From Zygnema cylindricum (lineage: Eukaryota; Streptophyta; Zygnematophyceae; Zygnematales; Zygnemataceae): DNA of 64,000 bases. Below are positions 1 to 11,751 of this stretch, one piece after another. The stretch is from the NCBI GenBank assembly GCA_037447655.1, contig JBBHKE010000310.1:64001-128000 (forward strand), given 5' to 3'. The notes beneath the pieces were generated by a model that had not been told where the DNA came from, did not search any database, and worked only from the letters and a program-made list of their open reading frames with translations. The translations under genes and the position numbers were made by a program. Numbering within the stretch: position 1 is the first letter of the stretch; each line of letters begins with the position of its first letter.

Positions 1-60
1 TTTGCTGATTGTACCTTCGCTATTCGGTTATCATCATAATTTGGCTATTCACAGCCTCAA

Positions 61-360
61 ATATAGGTGAGAGAAAGAGGGAGGGGGGGGAGGGGGGAGA
101 GGAGGAGAGGGGGAGAGGGGGAGGGGGAAGGGGGGGAGAGGGGGAGGGGGGAAGGGGGGGAGGGGGGAAGGGGGGAGAGGGGGAGAAGGGGAGAGAGGGG
201 AATGGAAGGGAGTGGAATAGAGTGGGAGAGGATTGGAAGGAGTGAGAGGAATGGAAAGGGAGTTGTGTGGAGAGGTAGAGGGAGACTAAAGGAGTCAGAG
301 ATGGAGAGGGAAAACGTAAGAATGAAAAGGGAAGAGAGGGAAACAGGGGTATAGGTAGAG
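61..360. repeat. Purine-rich (G/A) low-complexity tract
   Basis: About 300 bases almost entirely G and A on the plus strand, mostly runs of G broken by GAGA. The open frames across it are compositional and I do not read them as protein. Similar tracts recur inside introns later in the window. Confidence 0.9.
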
Positions 361-2063
361 GGAAAGGGGCGAGGCACAAGTGAGCAAAAAGTCAACAAAT
401 GTTTTTCGGACTATTCCAGTATTTATGAAATTTAGGGTTGCAGTTTTTTATTTTTTTGTACATTCAGGTTGCTTCAATTATTCCAGATTTTTTTTCACTT
501 AAAAACACTCAAAAGCCTTTAATCTTTGTTCATTTTTTAGTTCAATTTGAATTGGAAGCAGTAATCAGTGATAGTTATACTAAGGTTTCCTCTGTTTTCT
601 ATGGGGAATAAGGGGTTATGTTCAACATTGGATCGATGGTCTATTGTGATTAATTTAATGGGTACATATGGCCCTTAATTTGCATAGTTCGGTTCTTTTT
701 AAATTACAGTGCCACTCATGATTAACTATTCTAATAGTGATGAAAGGTAAACTGCGGTTGTTAATTATCACATTATGGGATCTTAATTTTTTTTACAACA
801 TACTAAAACATTAACATTATCAACATAATAGTAATATTTGCCTATAGAAACACGCACCATAATTACCAATTCAACTTAAACTAAAGCTAGATGTAAGAAT
901 AGTTTAATCCTTCCTATTAGCTTGTCTGAAGCTACACCATGAATCGATTTTAGTTTTGACAAATATATTCAAGGGGTTTATTTCATGTTCATAATTCTGA
1001 TTAGGCCCGAACGACGCAGACGATTTTCTACTGCTTACCAAATTTTCGTCAAGGAAAAAAATGATGTTTACACTGAACGCTATTTCGGCTAAAAACAACC
1101 GGCATGAATTAGTGTTATTAACGTTAATAAACGATTCAGGGTGCAGCTCAAAGTTTGGTCTGGCTTTTATGTTTAACTTGCACCTGATGCTAATATTGAT
1201 TAAACTCGGTTTCCCCCATTTTTTTTTTTTAAATTCTATTTATTGGTCGTACCGCTTCTGAGGCATTTTCTACCAGAAAAAGTAAATTCCCCGACCTCGA
1301 CTGACTTATAAAAAGGAGACAATGTAGTATTTGAACAGCACTCGTGTTCACCTAAGACTAAGACTTGGGATGGACTAATGTGTCGCAACTTTCGTGGTGG
1401 ACTAAGCATAATTTATCTGCGTTACTCGGAAATTTGAAAAATTTCCCTGAAGTTGGATAGGTTCTCCCAATCATTTGTTTCACATCACTTCACATACATT
1501 TTCACACCATGTGTTCATCCCTTAATGATAAAACTTCATGATTTTTTTTTTCAAATGAATTCAGCTGTGTTGAAAAGTTTGTTACCATCCCATGTTGGTG
1601 TCTTTTTTGCGGTCGCATCAATTAACCAACATTTAGGCCGGACGGTTTCCATTTTCATTGCTAAAATGTTACTTTTTTGAGTCCTCGTATGGTATCGAAT
1701 GACAGAGACCTTTGGTTGACGGTAAAGCTGAGATATAGCTCTTGATTGCTGTTTCTTTCATTAGTTTTCGTCCATTTTCCTCGAAGTGGATATATAGATT
1801 CAACTATTTATTGCTGTATTCTGTCCTTTTTCCTTGGAAATGGGAAACTTATGACTTTCTACGTAACTTTTAGCTGCATCATAATGAGACATGAATAGAG
1901 TGGAGGAAAAAATGGATGGAAATATCTCCTTTTTTTAGTTTCCATCCTCTTAGTGGGTAGACAAAAAAAATTGTTGTCATTTTTCGTTCCTTCTTCCCTG
2001 TCTGGAAACGGTTAACTATGACGCCTTTAAGTAACTTTTTGCTGTACCATAATGAGGTGACAG
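361..2063. other. Non-coding or unrecognised sequence upstream of the first exon
   Basis: AT-rich sequence with short open frames (the longest about 75 codons) that show no recognisable domain. It probably holds introns and earlier exons of the gene ending at 3210, but I could not place another exon. From about 1850 to 1925 there is a decayed direct copy of the sequence at about 2012-2105, which covers the start of the exon at 2064. Confidence 0.4.
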
Positions 2064-3210
2064 GTGACATACATGAATGGAGTGGAGGAAACAATGGATG
2101 GAAGTGTCATGGCAGCTCAGGTTAGCATTTTTATTTTATTTTTGCTTTATTTTTTATTTATTTATTTATTTTATTATTTTATTTTTTGAGAATTTCAGCT
2201 TGATGATTTTGAATTTTCTTAGATCTGCGGATCACAATTTTAGTTTCGAGTATTTACTCTACGCTATTTATAGTCCTCCTTGTTTCATCGGGTATTACAC
2301 TTGATGTTTTACCCTTGTTTTGAGGGGTAAATCGTACAATCTGCACATTTTTTTGGGTAAATTTACGTACAGTTTACACTAAAACTGTATGATTCATCCT
2401 TAACATCAGGGCAAATTTCTTCAATGTAATTACTCTGTCGTGTATATTCCAAAATGTAATGATGTTGAGGTAAAAGAATTAGAAAGCAGATTCATCGAAT
2501 CTTGTTTATCGTTTCAAAGGAGAGGGTTTATTCTACAATATACATTCCCAAGCTACTGTAAGCTTATATTTCATTGTGGCGAACAAAAAGGATATTGTCA
2601 TCAAGAAAATTATTATCATCTCATCATTCCAGAGATGCCATTTTTTGTCATCTGTCATGTTTTAGCTGAAATGTATCAAGGGGAAGATTTGAAATGTAAA
2701 TAATACCTTGACCGGCAAAAAGCTCTTCTATTTTAACTTTTATTGGACGATCGGTCCACACTGTTTTGTGCCGTTGTTTCGTACTTGGAAAGCTTTTGAA
2801 GGTTTGCTTAACTGTACGGTGATAAGATGTTACATGTTTATCGGAAATCTTTTGAAGATTTTATTTTACTTTACAGTGATGAAATGTTACATGATTATTG
2901 GAAACCTTTTGAAGGTTTTGTTTCGACTGTACGGTGGTAGGATGTTACATGTTTATTGGAAATCTTTAAAGTGTTCTGTTTTTTTGTACGACCGTAAGAT
3001 ATTCCATGTTTATTGGAAACCTTTTAAACTTTTCGTTTACTGTACGGTGATGAAGTGTTCCATGCTTATCTTTTATTTTTGCAGCACATGCGAAAACGGA
3101 TACTGGATCAAGCTGAGGTCATGGAAACAGAACAAATGTTTAAAGACGCAGGTTTAAAATGGCCCGTCGAAATTCCCCAGGAAGAAGTGGAGAAGTATAG
3201 CAAAAGATAA
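2064..3210 (+). CDS. Unidentified gene, last two exons (partial)
   Basis: Two exons joined in phase 0: 2064-2120 (after CAG, before GTTAGC) and 3085-3210 (after TTTTTGCAG, ending in TAA). The terminal exon is the convincing one: 41 residues, charged and helical, beginning HMRKRILDQAEVMETEQ, with a Trp-Pro pair (LKWPVEIP) near the end, and high-quality codons up to the stop. The upstream exon encodes 19 residues (ends DGSVMAAQ) and is less certain. I do not recognise the family. Upstream exons were not found, so length and start are unknown. The intron between them is largely filled by a 57-bp tandem repeat whose last unit runs into the acceptor. Coding status of the terminal exon is likely; the upstream exon is a proposal. 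Confidence 0.55.
2815..3084 (+). repeat. ~57-bp tandem repeat running into a splice acceptor
   Basis: Four diverged full units starting near 2815, 2873, 2930 and 2987, plus a partial fifth at 3043 that ends in the TTTTTGCAG acceptor of the 3085 exon. Each unit has GTACGGTGATGA-like sequence, then TGTTACATGTTTATTGGAAA, then a T-rich tail. A further partial copy of the tail lies at about 2785-2814. The array lies wholly in an intron. Confidence 0.85.
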
Positions 3211-4384
3211 TAAGAGGAACCGTACTTTATCACGGGTTTTTCGTTTTCTTTTCATGAAGAACTTCGGTTATCTTCGACACGGTATGGAAAGTTATAAAAT
3301 TGTTCATTTACTGCAAATGAAACTGTTGTCATCTTTTTTAATGAGTAGCAAAAATGAAGTGAAACGAGTATTGTAATGTTTAAACGGTTTTTTGACGATG
3401 TTTTTAGTTTATGAGTTGATTGACATTTTAGAACCTAAGATCAATTTTGGAAAAAGTAGAGTAGTAAATTTTAACGGATGGTAGCAAGTTTAGAGAAAGG
3501 AAAAAAAAAAGTTTTATTGCAAAACTTGTGATGGAAAAACCATATGGGTACAGAGGGGAAGGATAGTGGTTCTTGAAGAGTTTTCATCATGAACCAAGGA
3601 TGAGTCCACTATATTCTTTTTTGTCGACAATAGTTGAAATTTTATGCGGTCTAGAGCCTCTTTCAATTTACTCTGGAATATAATTTTTTGGAAGAAAATT
3701 TTACCCTGGAAGATTAATTTGATCATCTTTTGTTTAACTTGTTGTGAAGCATTTGTTCAGTTTTGTTGTGGTGTAATGTAATTGAATGCATATTATACAA
3801 CAGTAATGAAAATATTTCTCTATAAAGACTATTTAAAAATGACTTTTAAGGACTTATATTCGAAGAGTATCGTTGTAACTCTAAAGGTGGGATGGGAAAT
3901 CTATGGTTAGCGTTTTTTTTTTGTCATTCCTTTTTATTCTCTATTTTTTTTCATTCCTTCCCAAGGTTTTATCATCATCTGTTAATAACTCGCCGGCAGT
4001 ATTGTTAAATTGACTGACTGGTGATTCATTCAGACCACTCATTCATTTTTTTTTTGCGGTGTCTTTCTTTTTTATGTTTTGTTTGATTCTGTGTGACATT
4101 TTTCAATCGTTTCCTTTTTTTTTTGGTTTACATGTACTTTTTACGTTTTGCTTTTTTTTTTAGAAAAGCTATTATGTATGCAAATGAAAGTTAGATAAAA
4201 GGAGTTTACTGTCAACCAATGCGGTTAGAGTTAATAACACTAATTAGAGTCCTCGTTTTTTTCTTTAACCAGGAGTCATGAAATAGTGTTAACAACACCA
4301 GTAAAAAGAATGGATACCAAACACCGTCACATCACCAATCCGTAAAAATCCTAGTTGCGGATTCTTAAAGATTTCGTTACTATG
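3211..4384. other. 3' flank, AT-rich, no gene seen
   Basis: T-rich intergenic DNA after the TAA of the preceding gene. Around 4209-4255 a stretch resembles a damaged TIR of the family described below (GTTAGAGTTAATAACACTAA), but it is too diverged to define an element. No reliable open frame. Confidence 0.5.
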
Positions 4385-4454
4385 GTAGCAATGAGGTAAC
4401 CATATTAATTGCGATTGCTTTGATGGGCAATTTAGGGCTTAGGAGGGTAAATTG
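4385..4454 (+). repeat. 70-bp direct repeat, copy 1
   Basis: The segment starting GTAGCAATGAGGTAACCATA recurs at 7921-7993 in the same orientation with only small differences. The two copies bracket about 3.5 kb of relic DNA. In the second copy the repeat begins directly at the end of a clean TIR, so these may be flanks of a larger nested insertion. That is inference. Confidence 0.8.
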
Positions 4455-4889
4455 CATAGTTCAAAAGTAGGTGAAAGTATGCCCATACAATATGCAAAAC
4501 ATACAATATGACCTTAAGACCCATATTGTATTCGGACCTATTCGGACCAATTAAAACATTCGGACCAAAAATTGGACCAATTGGACCAATTAAAACATTC
4601 GGACCAAAATTTTTTATTTACACCGTCAGATTCGGACGATCAGACGGTCGCTGATCAAAGTAGCGATCTAAGAAGATCACATGAAAAGCCCATAACAGGC
4701 GACTTTTGCCACTTCGATCCTTGTAGAGGATGTGAAAATACCCTTCATGACCTAAGGCGACTTTTGCCACGTCATACCTGGTTTTAGCTGAGAGCATGTG
4801 ATTATGTGTAAAGAACACTTGCCAGGGATTTAGGTTATATCTACACTAGGGATTTAGGTTATATCTACATTTCCTTACATTGCAGCTAG

Positions 4890-5171
4890 TCTGGAAAATG
4901 TTACCGGGGAGGAGCTACAGCTCCCGACTTCGATTATGCCATCACTAGTTACATTGGTATTGTTGAATCTGTGACCTTTAGTCCTGATCAGACCTGGCTT
5001 GTTCGATTTTCCGATGGTTATATTGACACAAGTGGTTTGCCACGGTCTCATAGGGACAGGATTGCATCACTTCAACGTAATAGAGAAAACATCAAACATT
5101 TTGATTTAGGATGTAACGGTGACTGGGGGATGATGTGTGATACGGGAGGTTTAAGAATTAGCTCTAAGTAA
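4890..5171 (+). pseudogene. Relic of a 'W-VRFSDG' repeat-domain protein
   Basis: A frame running from a possible acceptor TAG to a stop at 5169-5171 encodes about 93 residues, including APDFDYAITSYIGIVES, TWLVRFSDG, SGLPRSHRDRI and, about 40 residues later, LGCNGDWGMMCDTGG. The spacing of a Trp-x-Val-x-Phe-x-Asp-Gly motif, a Gly-Leu-Pro and a second Gly-x-Trp matches a domain of repeated ~45-residue units that I recall from algal and fungal uncharacterised proteins. No start codon context or upstream exon is visible, and the frame breaks up after 5171 (short similar-looking frames to about 5310), so I treat it as a fragment. Function unknown. Confidence 0.4.
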
Positions 5172-5412
5172 TTTACGACAATACTAAGAGATTCTGTAAA
5201 TGGTTTTAAAGCATTGGTTGGTCATGGCGGATTAGAGTTGTCTGAATTGGTGAAGATGAGGTTTGGTCTCTGGACAACAAGAGGCTCTAGGCGTTCAAGC
5301 ATGCTGGCCTAGATTCTATTCCTGTAAAGGCAGTACCCCCAAGAGAAGAATTCCACAAGAAGCGAACTAGTGTAACTGATGGATGGGACATCACTGTGAT
5401 TTAGCTCTATAT

Positions 5413-5756
5413 GTAACATATAAAATATGCAGAGCATTGTGAGGACAAGATCTAAATAGTCATCGATGTTTCGAGCGACAGTCTCGGAACCGACCGAGGT
5501 AACATATGGAATACGCAGAGCATTGTAAGGACAAGATCTAAATATTCATCGATATTTTGAGCGACAGTCTCGTAACCGACCGAGGAAACATATGGAATAC
5601 GCAGAGCATTGTAAGGACAAGATCTAAATAGTCATCGATGTTTCGAGCGACAGTCTTGTAACCGACCGAGGTAACATATGGAATACGCAGAGCATTGTAA
5701 GGACAAGATCTAAATATTCATCGATGTTTGGAGCGACAGTCTCGTAACTGACCGAG
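5413..5756 (+). repeat. Four tandem 86-bp repeats
   Basis: Units begin at 5413, 5499, 5585 and 5671, exactly 86 bases apart, each with AACATATGGAATACGCAGAG near the start (first unit diverged) and ACCGACCGAGG at the end. They differ by only a few substitutions and show no length variation. 86 is not a multiple of three and each unit contains stops, so it is not coding. Confidence 0.95.
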
Positions 5757-6619
5757 GTCAGACCCCCAAATAATAGGAACACCTGTTTCTACAGTGAGTA
5801 TGTTGAGTATCTTCGCAGGGAAAGTTTGGAGAATACGTAGAGGATGGAGGTAGATTTGAAAATTTTGCAGTTAGTCACCAATGTATATTGTATGTAAATA
5901 GTTCTTGTTGACAGTAGGATAGGTAGGTTCAGGTGTTTTATGAAAATGATGGGTACGTAATAATTATTACTTGTCTTGTGAAGATGTATATATTAGTACA
6001 TTCCTACCTTTTAAGAAGTCTGAGGTGTTTATGCTGTTGAAGTAAGAGGAACTTTCCTGCCTCTCCTAAGGGAGTGTCTTTTAACGGTTGTGTCAAAGAA
6101 TTGTTTGTTTATCCTGAATTGTTGTGTAGGTCACTTTAGTATTGTAGAATTTACTTATGCTGTAACGCAATCACTCAATCACTTTTCCTTCTCTCGGATA
6201 ACTAGTCTTGAACAGTTGGCCACTTCACCATCTATTGCTGCTATATTCAGTGAGGTTTAAACTCTTCTTTGAAAGGTTCACTCTCACTATGATGTATTTT
6301 CAACATTTTGCTATTTTGCAACTTTAATTTTGGCCGCTAACCACTCCAATCCACCGTAATAGTGGAATATTATGATTTTAACTTCTTGTCGTGTAAACAA
6401 TGTTCTAAGGTTTGATAAGAAATTGAACGCTGCTTTAAACTGGCAGTTCGTTTCTAGCAGTTTGAGATTCGCACCGGATGGTTCATCCTTGTTTTTCACA
6501 CGCAAATAATGAATGCAATAAACCGCACAGAGATAGGTTTGCGTCCTACAGCCACCTTGGCACCATCCGCTTACTTAGGGAGTTGGGCTTTGGTGGCATC
6601 AATTATTACTTAAAGGTTT
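5757..6619. other. Relic intergenic sequence
   Basis: No recognisable gene. A short frame at 6478-6610 immediately upstream of the retroelement-like relic (containing RLLRELGFGG) could be its frameshifted continuation. Confidence 0.4.
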
Positions 6620-7663
6620 TTGGTGGACGACACCCCTATTCTAGCACATGCGGTCTCTCACGTCGACGAGGGTTCGCTCTCATTCCAACAAACATTATTG
6701 TCCTCTCCAGCGCTTTTACCAGTTGAGGCCCAAGCTAAAGTTCCCGCGTTCCCTTCTCTCATCACCGGTATTCACTCACGCGTGCAACAACACATCGCCG
6801 ATAAGGTAGCCACTGCCGAATTCAATGATCTATTTCAGACGCTCCCTACGGCTAAAGCGCGAAGCCTCATTCGATCGTACTCGGGACCTGCGACTGGAGC
6901 TTTGCTTATTGCTACACCAATTTTCACTTCGCTCCGTTTATCTTCTCCTCAATTTTTTGCTGCGGTTCGCTTACGACTTGGCTTGCCGCACCCTTCCCTT
7001 TTAGGCAAGCCCTGTTGCATTTGTGGGTAATCGATAGACGAGCAAAGGGTACATTTGCTACGTTGCTCACACGGTGGGGAGCGAACAACAGCACACGACA
7101 TGGTACGGGACGCTATCGCTGCCGTGGGTTCTGAAGCAAGGTACACAGTCAAGCGCGAAGTGTCGCACATATTACCACCACGTTCTCAATCTAGAGGTAC
7201 ACGGGGTCCTCGTGTGGATCTAGTTTTCCTACATGGCGCGGCGAGAACATTGGGGGATGTAGTCCTCACAGACCCTACAGGATCCCATGTTTCCTCGCGC
7301 GCGGCATTACATACTGGTGTTGCAGCTCGGGATGCAGCGACTTCAAAATAACGTGACTACGGGCACCGAGACCCAGCTGATAGTTTCACACCATTTGCTT
7401 TAGAGATATTTGGGACCTTGGACCCGTCTTTCGACAACTTTTTGCGCGACTGCGCTCGACGATCTTTCGAAGTTAGAGGGCCGGGTAGCCCTTATCCAGC
7501 TCTCATCTCAACTTACCGTCAATGCATCTCTGTCGCCCTTCAACGTTCCCAAGCTTCGGCCATTATCCGGCAGAGCACGGTGGTGAATGATGGTCGAGGA
7601 CTGCGAGACTTACCGCCGCGCCACCCGGCGCATATAGACGATATCCATAGTTTTTATCTTTAG
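6620..7663 (+). pseudogene. Degenerate retroelement-like coding region (C-terminal part)
   Basis: One reading frame spans the interval and is broken only by TAA at 7028-7030 and 7349-7351; the ends and the two breaks are all in the same frame. The first part ends RLRLGLPHPSLLGKPCCICG. After the first stop comes a Cys-x-His-Gly-Gly motif (RCSHGGERTTAHDMVRDAI), then GPRVDLVFL and LGDVVLTDP. After the second comes TPFALEIFGTLDPSFDNF and a terminal SVALQRSQA segment. A C-x2-C then C/H-GG-x4-(R)-HD-x-VRDA pattern followed by an Asp-rich nuclease-like stretch is what I recall from C-terminal tails of reverse transcriptase ORFs in plant and algal genomes. No reverse transcriptase core (YxDD) is visible. 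GC content is clearly higher than in the flanks, supporting foreign or mobile origin. Confidence 0.55.
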
Positions 7664-7900
7664 ATAGGTCTAGTTTGAGGGTTTAGCGTCTAGGTTAGTT
7701 TGTAGTGTTTCCATAGTTTGGTTTTGTTGTACTTGCTTTCTTTCATTCCTTTTAGGCTTTTCACTCATTTTTGTTGTGTTTTTAGTCCTCTAGGATTTTG
7801 GTCTTTAACATTTGTTGGTCATCAATACTTTTTAGTTGACAATCATGTTTTGTACTTTGATGTTATTACCATCGCGTTCTTGGAAATAAAATCCTACTGT

Positions 7901-7921
7901 CTCTAATAGCGATTGACGGTG
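7901..7921 (-). mobile_element. Solo 3' TIR of the CACCG/TA family
   Basis: CTCTAATAGCGATTGACGGTG followed by TA matches the right-hand end of the elements at 46.9-48.9 kb. The matching left end is not clear; the damaged motif near 4209 is the only candidate. Confidence 0.6.
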
Positions 7922-7993
7922 TAGCAATGAGGTAACCATATTAATTGCGATTGCTTTGATGGGGCAATTTAGGGCTTTTAGGGGGGTAAATTG
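7921..7993 (+). repeat. 70-bp direct repeat, copy 2
   Basis: Same sequence and orientation as 4385-4454, with one extra G and a slightly longer G run near its end. It starts at the last G of a clean TIR end. Confidence 0.8.
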
Positions 7994-9846
7994 GTGTAAA
8001 TCATTTCTTATATGTAGGGGATAAGGATAGAAGCGCTATATATGGTTACTCTAGACATTGTCTTTTTGGGTATTGTACGAGATTTTCTCACTTCGAAGTT
8101 GAAAGAGGTGAAAACTCGATAAACCTGTCGAGTGTAGAACAGTTGAACACAACTTGCGACAAGCGACAAACTGTACTGAATTTTTAGCGTACGGCAGGCT
8201 CGGATCCAACAAGCCTGGAGAAAATACAGTCGGAATCTAACCTTTGCGCCACGAGCTGCAATAGATCCAGTATTCAGTACGGTAGAATGTCGATTTGCAA
8301 GACCGTATATTCCAGTCCCTCCGATCATTTCTAGTTAGCCACCTGACATTCGACGCGTGGCAATCAAGGAAAATATCCAGTGAAGATTGCTAAATTCGAG
8401 GAACCCATACCAAATAGTAGGTTTGACAATTTGACATCTGTACGGGAAGAGCATGGCTGGCCGCGGTACGGTCTTGTATAAGTACAGCACTTGCCGTATT
8501 TTGCTGGACTATGCACCGATAATTCTGATCCATTCACATTGACTAGTCTGAACATTTGACTCTGGAACGTGCTCCTTTTAATTGAAGCTTTTGGATGGAT
8601 GTTCGGAAGCCACGTCACATATTATAATATAATATATAATATAGTATGTATACTTTAGTTTTAACTTTCAAACCTACATTTATGTCATCTGGAAACTGCA
8701 GTTCAGCGTAGCGTACATTTCTGTACTGTTGTGCCAAAACACGAAAAACCATTTGCTGTCTACATGTTTCCCAGCTGATTTCTTCTGATTTCAGCTGGTT
8801 ACAGTAAGACTTCTGAACTGTCACATAGAGCTTTCCTGCTAGGTTGGGGCCTGGGATATTATCACATCGTCGTCCAATCAGCTTTTAGTCTGGTCAAGCT
8901 GGCTCCTTGAATTTTGAGCTGAAATCAGGAAAATCTTCTAACCGTGCATCTTTTAAGTTCGACTGATTGTAATATAACTGGAGTCAGCAGCTTCATCCCC
9001 CATTTTTCTTCATTTTTTTTCTGTTTCCGTGCTTCCAAGCCGATCAAACAAGGTTGGTAAACAATAGTTTTACGATATCCTTTGGGAGTTGTGAGCCCAA
9101 GTTGTGATCTGAAGTACAGTGAAAGAAAGAACGGTGTTGGTTTTTGTTCAGTCTGGTTGTTTTCTTGCCAGTTTTTGGAAAGAGTTTCCTAAGTTTGCTG
9201 TCTCTATTGCGTGGACAAGTTCAACGTTTTTTTTTTTTTTTTTGCTATTTGATGTCTGAATGGATACAAATACTTATGTTGAATATTTAGTCGAGTTTGA
9301 ACAGCTATCTCAGTTGTTTCTTTGATAGCTCACATTAACGGCTACTGTACCTGCTACTGGTGTAGCTGGAAAATCCGCAATTTGTGGGTTGTGTTTACTT
9401 GGTTGCTGAAAAACCCGGCTTAGTGAATTAACAGAAGAGTTAAAATGGTCATCTCTTTTGTCTCTGTTGCACGTGCTTGACTGGCGGAAAACATGGTTTT
9501 TAGCTGACTGGTTCCTTCGAGTTTTTGCCGTTAGAGCTTGTTAAGCTAATATGTGATCTTGAACGAGTCAAGTTTGTTTTCTTGTCTTTTAGTTCTGACA
9601 CATGCACTGCTTCATCTGCTTAGATATCCAAATAAGCTGTCTGCTTTATCCATAAGCTGGAAAGATTTTATGTTGTTTTTGGTATCGTTTTGTGTTGGAA
9701 TACCTTTCTGTCTTGTTCTGTTTTTAGTATCATGTGTGTTGTGAAAAATGTTAAGGATATTTTGGAGGTTTTCAGTAACAAGATGTTTTTTTTTTTTCGA
9801 GTAATTCCAGGTCTTAAAGTCTTCATAACCCTTAAATTTAGCCATC
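7994..9846. other. Region upstream of cyclophilin; possible minus-strand exons, unproven
   Basis: Three consecutive minus-strand open frames (about 8824-8615, 8618-8364 and 8328-8008) have plausible amino-acid composition, for example EEISWETCRQQMVFRVLAQQ and SQMFRLVNVNGSELSVH. I could not connect them with consistent splice phases or recognise a family. From 8840 to 9846 is T-rich DNA that should contain the cyclophilin promoter and 5' UTR; no defined promoter motif can be claimed. Confidence 0.3.

Positions 9847-11751
<1,905 letters not shown>

Noticed and set aside
20-398. Minus-strand Pro/Ser-rich frames over the first GA tract
   Set aside because: Pure composition artefact of a purine run; no start context, splice sites or domain.
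2024-2110. WW-domain-like reading (LLYHNEVTGDIHEWSG) overlapping the 2064 exon
   Set aside because: It lacks the second Trp-Pro of a WW domain and uses a frame that does not join in phase with the 3085 exon; the 2064-2120 phase-0 exon is simpler.
5413-5756. CRISPR-like array (86-bp repeats)
   Set aside because: Whole units are repeated with no unique spacers, and the genome is eukaryotic.
7028-7351. Reassigned TAA (Gln) code suggested by two in-frame TAA codons in the retroelement-like frame
   Set aside because: Cyclophilin, the oxidase and the first gene all end at TAA where family length predicts the terminus, so TAA is a normal stop here.
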